This document shows, piece after piece, positions 60,433-64,000 of a stretch of DNA of 64,000 bases; position 1 is the first letter of the stretch; each line of letters starts with the position of its first letter. Both the position numbers and the translations under genes were made by a program. The notes under the pieces were generated by a model. The model did not search any database. It saw only the letters and a list, made by a program, of their open reading frames with translations, and had not been told where the DNA came from. Origin of the DNA: Candidatus Nanopelagicales bacterium (GTDB lineage: Bacteria > Actinomycetota > Actinomycetes > S36-B12 > GCA-2699445); the NCBI GenBank assembly GCA_037045355.1, contig JBAOHO010000008.1, positions 124,001-188,000 of the forward strand, given 5' to 3'.

Positions 60433-61521
60433 CTACTCGCCGAGGGACTTCAACTCGCGCAGCACATCGCCGGACGCCATCGGGTCGGTCGGTTTCTGAG
60501 TCCGGGTGTTCCAGGCTCGAGGTGGCGCGGTGGTGGTGACTTCAGCCTGGGGCTCATGTGAGGGCGGGGCAGGGGCGGAGTCGGTGAGCCCCTCGGTGAG
60601 GTTCTTCAGCGCGGACAGGGCCTCGCGACGCTCGTGTGGACCGCGCTGCGCCGGTTCGGCGTCCACGTCAGGTTCGACCGGCGCAGGAGCGAAGGGCCGC
60701 AGGACGATGACGTCCTCCGGCGCAGCGGTGGCCACCTCGGGGAGAGGCTCGGCTGCAGGGGGAGACTCGGGCGGCGGCGCCATCGCGACTGATACCGGCG
60801 GGGGAGGGGTTGGGCGGGCCATTCCCCGCCTTGCGTCAGGCGCGGTCATCGGGCGCAGCGTGAGGGCTCCGGCCTGACGAAGATCGCTGATGACCTGGAT
60901 CATCTCCGCAGTGGTCAATCCACAGGACTCTGCAACCTCCAGTGGCTCCTGACGTCCGTCGCTGGCGGATCGCACCGCGCGGTGGATGGTCAGTAGGCCC
61001 TTCGGGTCGGTGCCGCTGGCGGACAGCGCCACCGCGGTCAATTCGGCGGGGAACTCGTGCGGAGCCACGAGTGCGGTGGCCAGCACATCCTGAGTGGCCA
61101 CCATCAGCGGTCCGGTCCGCTGGACTCGTCCTGGCTCGTAACTGACGCCGGCACTCGGGGCATTGAGCATCGCCGAGAGCTGCTCGGCCATCGAGTTGCG
61201 CAGGTAGGTCTCGATGAACAAGTCCGAAGCCAGTCGATCGGCCACCAGGAGATCCACCAGCCGGACACCGGGCCGGGACCGCGCCCTTATCAACTCCGCT
61301 GCCACTCTATCGGCGTCCAGGACTCCGAAGGCGACGAGTCGGCGCGACAACAGCGGGCGTCGGGCCGCTCCCGAGACACCGCAGAGCAGGCCATCACGCA
61401 GGTACAGCCACCCGGATGCCCCCGCTTCGCCGGACACGACCAAACGCCCGGTCGCCTCTTGCGCGGCCAGGTCGAGCAGCTCATCAGTCCATTTCGGACG
61501 TGAGCGGGTCGGTGAACTCAT
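60433..61521 (-). CDS. DUF4388 (PATAN-like) domain protein
   Basis: The 362 residues begin WTDELLDLAAQEATGRLVVSGEAGASGWLYLRDGLLCGVSGAARRPLLSRRLVAFGVLD, the DUF4388 fold. Helical segments follow and include a winged-helix-like part (VAESCGLTTAEMIQVISDLRQAGALTL) at about 215-245. The C-terminal third is Pro/Ala-rich and disordered. DUF4388 appears in two-component and gliding/signalling proteins. The frame extends to 62214, but the ATG at 61521 has a GGAG site. It is divergent from rsiG. Confidence 0.75.
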   Translation of the reverse strand: MSSPTRSRPKWTDELLDLAAQEATGRLVVSGEAGASGWLYLRDGLLCGVSGAARRPLLSRRLVAFGVLDADRVAAELIRARSRPGVRLVDLLVADRLASDLFIETYLRNSMAEQLSAMLNAPSAGVSYEPGRVQRTGPLMVATQDVLATALVAPHEFPAELTAVALSASGTDPKGLLTIHRAVRSASDGRQEPLEVAESCGLTTAEMIQVISDLRQAGALTLRPMTAPDARRGMARPTPPPPVSVAMAPPPESPPAAEPLPEVATAAPEDVIVLRPFAPAPVEPDVDAEPAQRGPHERREALSALKNLTEGLTDSAPAPPSHEPQAEVTTTAPPRAWNTRTQKPTDPMASGDVLRELKSLGE

Positions 61522-61683
61522 GGATGTCTCCGATGTCGGATGCACCACTTCTGTCGTCGGCTCAAGTGTGCCGCGCCTTGAACGCACGCGCCACAGAAGT
61601 CCAGCACGCACCCGGTTGGGCGACAATGCGGCGCTGAGATGGCGAGCCCACTGACCGCCGCAGCCGCGCAGCGGCTCTGCGGC

Positions 61684-61689
61684 TAAGGT
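61684..61689 (+). promoter_or_regulatory. Predicted -10 element of rsiG
   Basis: TAAGGT lies 31 bases upstream of the rsiG GTG. Unlike the leaderless genes, rsiG has a normal GGGAGG site (61707-61712). Confidence 0.4.
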
Positions 61690-61719
61690 GTCTCTGGCAG
61701 GGAGTCGGGAGGTGCGAAC

Positions 61720-62238
61720 GTGGTGACACCCGTGCCGGGTGGCAGACGCGGTATCGACCGGGTCATGGCTCCTGATTTCGTGGCGGATCTGGGCGAGTTG
61801 ACCATGGCGCAACTGCGCGAACGACGCCAACTCGCCATGCGTGAGGAAGCCGACCTCAGTTATGTGCGGCGCATGCTGCAGGGTCGCCTCGAGATCCTCG
61901 AGGCGGAGTTGGAATTGCCTCCCGAGGAGTCGGACGAGGAGCTCGTCGCGCGCCTGACCCGGGCCTTGATGGCGAATACCACGGCGACTGGCTCCTCCGG
62001 TCGCTACATGGCGACTGAGCCCGTCCGTCTCGCGGAGCGGCGGCGTCACGTCGAGCGCCTGATCTCCGATGTCGGCCTGACGGATGTCGCCTCCATGTCG
62101 GAATCCGACATCCGGTCGGCCTTGTCGAAGCTGGCGGAACAGGAGCACGTCGTGTCGCGGCTGCGCCATGAGGTGCACGAGATCATCGACGTTCTGACCG
62201 CGGAGTTGGCGCATCGGTACCAGTCCGGGGCGGTGTGA
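61720..62238 (+). CDS. rsiG: RsiG-like c-di-GMP-binding anti-sigma factor homologue
   Basis: The 172-residue protein opens GIDRVMAPDFVADLGELTMAQLRERRQ, then two helices with EEADLSYVRRMLQGRLEIL. This matches the c-di-GMP motif E(X)3S(X)2R(X)3Q(X)3D of RsiG: Glu43, Ser47, Arg50, Gln54, with Glu58 in place of the final Asp. In Streptomyces RsiG binds the sporulation sigma factor WhiG when loaded with c-di-GMP. The C-terminal half is a second helical pair (HVERLISDVGLTDVASMSESDIRSALSKLAEQEHVVSRLRHEVHEIIDVL). The GTG has GGGAGG upstream. No whiG gene lies in the window. Confidence 0.82.
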   Translation: MVTPVPGGRRGIDRVMAPDFVADLGELTMAQLRERRQLAMREEADLSYVRRMLQGRLEILEAELELPPEESDEELVARLTRALMANTTATGSSGRYMATEPVRLAERRRHVERLISDVGLTDVASMSESDIRSALSKLAEQEHVVSRLRHEVHEIIDVLTAELAHRYQSGAV

Positions 62239-62385
62239 TCCCCCGCACGATCCTGTGAGCGGGCGGGTGACGGTTTGGAGTTACAGGCCGGGTCACGGAC
62301 AATGGCGGAGACGTCCATTGCGGACGTTCACGACATGGGGCCGGGGGGCACTGGCCCGATGTACCCGACAACAGGAGTCACGAAC

Positions 62386-62973
62386 GTGAGTACCACCGCC
62401 AAGCCGCGCGCGACGAAGACCGCCGCCAAGAAGGCGACCACCCGCAAGGCTGCGCCGAAGCAGACTGGTGCCAAGAAGACGACCGCCAAGCGGGCGACCA
62501 CCGGAAAGGCCACCCAGAAGGCCACCGCCTCGACTCGGACCGCCTCGACCCGGACCGCCACGACCCAGAAACCGCCCACCCGCGCTCCTCGCAAGCCCGC
62601 CGCGAAGAAGTCGACCGCGGCCCCGCGCAAGACCACGTCGGCGCGACCGGCGCCCGAGGCTGTCACAGCCGCGGCCGCGGCTGCCGCCCCGGCAGCGGAG
62701 CAAGGCCTGCGGGCGTGGTTCGACCGGTTCGCCGAGATCAAGAGTTTCGACCTCGCGGCACTGGACCTTCCCGTGCTGGAACTTCCGAATGTCGAACTGC
62801 CCACCGTGGAGTTGCCGACGGCTGATGACGTCCGGCTGGGACTCGTTCGGGCGCTGGACAACATCCAGGACGCCGTCATGACGGCGCCGGAGCGCGTCGA
62901 GGAACTCGTCGTGGATCTGCGCGAGAGCATCAGCAAGTCAGTCGTCCTCCTGCGTGAGGCCGTCGGCATCTGA
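62386..62973 (+). CDS. Lys/Ala/Thr-rich basic protein with acidic helical C-terminus
   Basis: The 195-residue protein has a basic N-terminal 90 residues made of KTAAKK, ATTRK and TTAKRATTGKAT-like repeats, as in histone-like and HBHA tails. An Ala run follows, then an acidic amphipathic C-terminus with a leucine pattern (LPVLELPNVELPTVELPTADDVRLGL and ERVEELVVDLRESISKSVVLLREAVGI). The frame opens at 62275, but the GTG at 62386 has an AGGAG site. It may bind DNA or an anionic surface. This is inferred from composition. Confidence 0.7.
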   Translation: MSTTAKPRATKTAAKKATTRKAAPKQTGAKKTTAKRATTGKATQKATASTRTASTRTATTQKPPTRAPRKPAAKKSTAAPRKTTSARPAPEAVTAAAAAAAPAAEQGLRAWFDRFAEIKSFDLAALDLPVLELPNVELPTVELPTADDVRLGLVRALDNIQDAVMTAPERVEELVVDLRESISKSVVLLREAVGI

Positions 62974-63068
62974 TCCAACTCCGGCGCTGACGCGCTACTC
63001 AATAACGACGCGCCTACTCACTGACGATGCGCTGACTCACTGACGACGCGCTCACTCGTTGACACTCA

Positions 63069-63106
63069 CTACGGGAGCCGCCTGCGGGTGGCTCCCGTAG
63101 TCTTTT
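63069..63106 (+). terminator. Rho-independent terminator
   Basis: CTACGGGAGCC (63069-63079) and GGCTCCCGTAG (63090-63100) form a perfect 11-bp stem, followed by TCTTTT. Just before it, at 62991-63063, lie imperfect repeats of ACTCACTGACGACGCGCT. It ends the Lys/Ala-rich gene transcript and insulates the DUF2516 gene. Confidence 0.85.
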
Positions 63107-63198
63107 GTGCCACGTCGGTGTCCTGTGCTCCCCCGCACTGGGCCCGAATCGAGGACAGTCCGGTCCCCAGAAAGCCGGTCCCCAGAAAGGTGGAGCTC

Positions 63199-63483
63199 GT
63201 GTCGACGTTCCTGGTCTTCCAGAACATCGTGATGGCTGCGATCTGGGTGGTCTTCGCGATCATCAAGATCTGGGCGTTCATCGACTGTGCGCGTCAGCGT
63301 CAGGATGCCTTCCCCGCCGTGGGCCGCCAGTCAAAGGTGCTGTGGCTCGTTCTGACCGGAATCGCCGCCCTGACCGGGCTGATCCTGGACCCGTTGAACC
63401 TCATCGGCATCGCCGGCATCGTGGTCGCGTTGATCTACCTGTTCGAGGTCAAGCCCCGGATCCAGCAGATCATCCGCCGTTAG
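63199..63483 (+). CDS. DUF2516 membrane protein
   Basis: This 94-residue membrane protein has three helices (STFLVFQNIVMAAIWVVFAI, KVLWLVLTGIAALTGLI, IGIAGIVVALIYLFEV) and the conserved FIDCARQRQDAFPAVGRQSK loop of DUF2516. The GTG at 63199 has GGTGGAG four bases upstream. The frame runs in from 63088, but those codons include the terminator. A 14-bp direct repeat CGGTCCCCAGAAAG (about 63160-63187) lies just upstream. Function unknown. Confidence 0.8.
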   Translation: MSTFLVFQNIVMAAIWVVFAIIKIWAFIDCARQRQDAFPAVGRQSKVLWLVLTGIAALTGLILDPLNLIGIAGIVVALIYLFEVKPRIQQIIRR

Positions 63484-63532
63484 CGGGACCCACCGCGCAC
63501 GGCTCTCAATAGCCGGTGGCCCGCGAACCGGG

Positions 63533-64000
63533 CTAGCTGCCGTAGAGCAAGTCGTCGGCGTCGACGATCGAGTACGCGTACCCCTGCTCCGCCAGGAATC
63601 GCTGTCGTTTCGCGGCGAACTCGGCGTCGACCGTTTCCCGAGTCACGATCGTGTAGAAGTGGGCGGTGCGACCGTCCGACTTGGGTCGCAGCACTCGTCC
63701 CAGGCGCTGGGCCTCCTCTTGCCGCGATCCGAAGGTCCCGGACACCTGGATCGCCACGGTCGCCTCCGGTAGGTCCACGGAAAAGTTCGCGACCTTCGAT
63801 ACGACCAGGGTGGTGATCTCGCCGGTGCGGAAGGCTCGCGAAGAGTCGCTCCCGCTCACGCACCGGCGTCTTTCCGGTGACCAGCGGCACGTCCAGGGAC
63901 GCGGCCAAGTCCCTCGAGTTGGTCCAGATACTGACCGATGATCAGCGTCTGCTCACCGGCGTGGCGCTGCAGCAACTTGCGCACCACCCGGGTCTTCGCG
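63533..64000 (-). CDS. XPB-type DNA repair helicase, C-terminal part with two frameshifts
   Basis: The visible part encodes the second RecA-like domain of an XPB/ERCC3-type helicase, as found in actinobacteria. From the right edge it reads AKTRVVRKLLQRHAGEQTLI, IGQYLDQLEG, LAASLDVPLVTGKTPVRERERLFAS, FRTGEITTLVVSKVANFSVDLPEATVAIQVSGTFGSRQEEAQRLGRVLRP, with motif VI in the last, and ends IVDADDLLYGS. The reading changes frame at 63909-63912 and again at 63833-63834, one extra base each time. Removing both gives one smooth protein. The N-terminus lies beyond the window. Confidence 0.85.

Overview
The window is chromosomal DNA from a high-GC actinomycete. This rests on the gene content: Lsr2, mycothiol synthase (mshD), GlnR next to mshD, the divergent glgM/glgC pair, an RsiG-like protein, MutT1 near ppk, a LppX/LprG-type lipoprotein and an XPB-type helicase. 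Genus cannot be fixed from the sequence. There is no prophage, insertion sequence, CRISPR array, rRNA or recognisable tRNA, so this is core chromosome rather than an island.

Layout. 1-1332: 5' part of a secreted protein that runs off the left edge. 1.6-8.1 kb: MFS exporter, folB, folK, then tesB and a convergent propionyl-CoA synthetase (prpE), then a DUF3180 gene and a small conserved gene. 8.2-11.5 kb: OpuC/ProU-type osmoprotectant ABC transporter, with the ATPase divergent from permease-permease-lipoprotein. 11.7-13.8 kb: a single-pass membrane protein followed by an exported repeat protein. 13.8-22.8 kb: a cofactor block (two PH-domain membrane proteins, a DUF2520 Rossmann protein, panC, nadB, nadC, coaX, lysS, argA). 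22.8-28.8 kb: HAD hydrolase, Lsr2, glgM/glgC and a copper-type P-ATPase. 28.8-38.1 kb: lipoprotein, an XRE-cupin/B3-4/monooxygenase operon, a lipid kinase-like gene, a TerC gene behind a probable manganese riboswitch, an MFS exporter, a Dabb protein and a LOG-family protein. 38.2-42.1 kb: pstSCAB behind a PHO box. 42.1-46.7 kb: the polyphosphate-linked set mutT1, CYTH-CHAD and ppk. 46.9-50.2 kb: an exported alpha/beta hydrolase fused to an ABC ATPase, with its permease. 50.3-64 kb: mshD, glnR, a hydrolase, an FUSC-type membrane protein, thioredoxin plus DUF4395, a lipoprotein metalloprotease, DsrE, a 32-residue membrane peptide, nitrobindin, a Fur-family regulator, ygfZ, a DUF4388 protein, rsiG, a Lys/Ala-rich protein, DUF2516 and the C-terminus of an XPB helicase.

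Three signals run across the window. First, many genes start with no Shine-Dalgarno sequence but carry a -10-like TANNNT exactly 6 bases before the start codon, which suggests leaderless mRNAs. Second, five conserved genes (prpE, a PH-domain gene, ppk, the hydrolase-ABC fusion and XPB) are broken by eight single-base indels, mostly next to short homopolymers. Reading across them restores complete proteins, so sequence error is more likely than gene decay. Third, short tandem repeats of 15, 18 or 21 bp recur in spacers and at the ends of genes.

Phosphate supply (PHO box, pst), polyphosphate (ppk, CHAD, mutT1), nitrogen control (glnR) and carbon storage (glgM/glgC) all lie within this window, giving it a storage and nutrient-response flavour.
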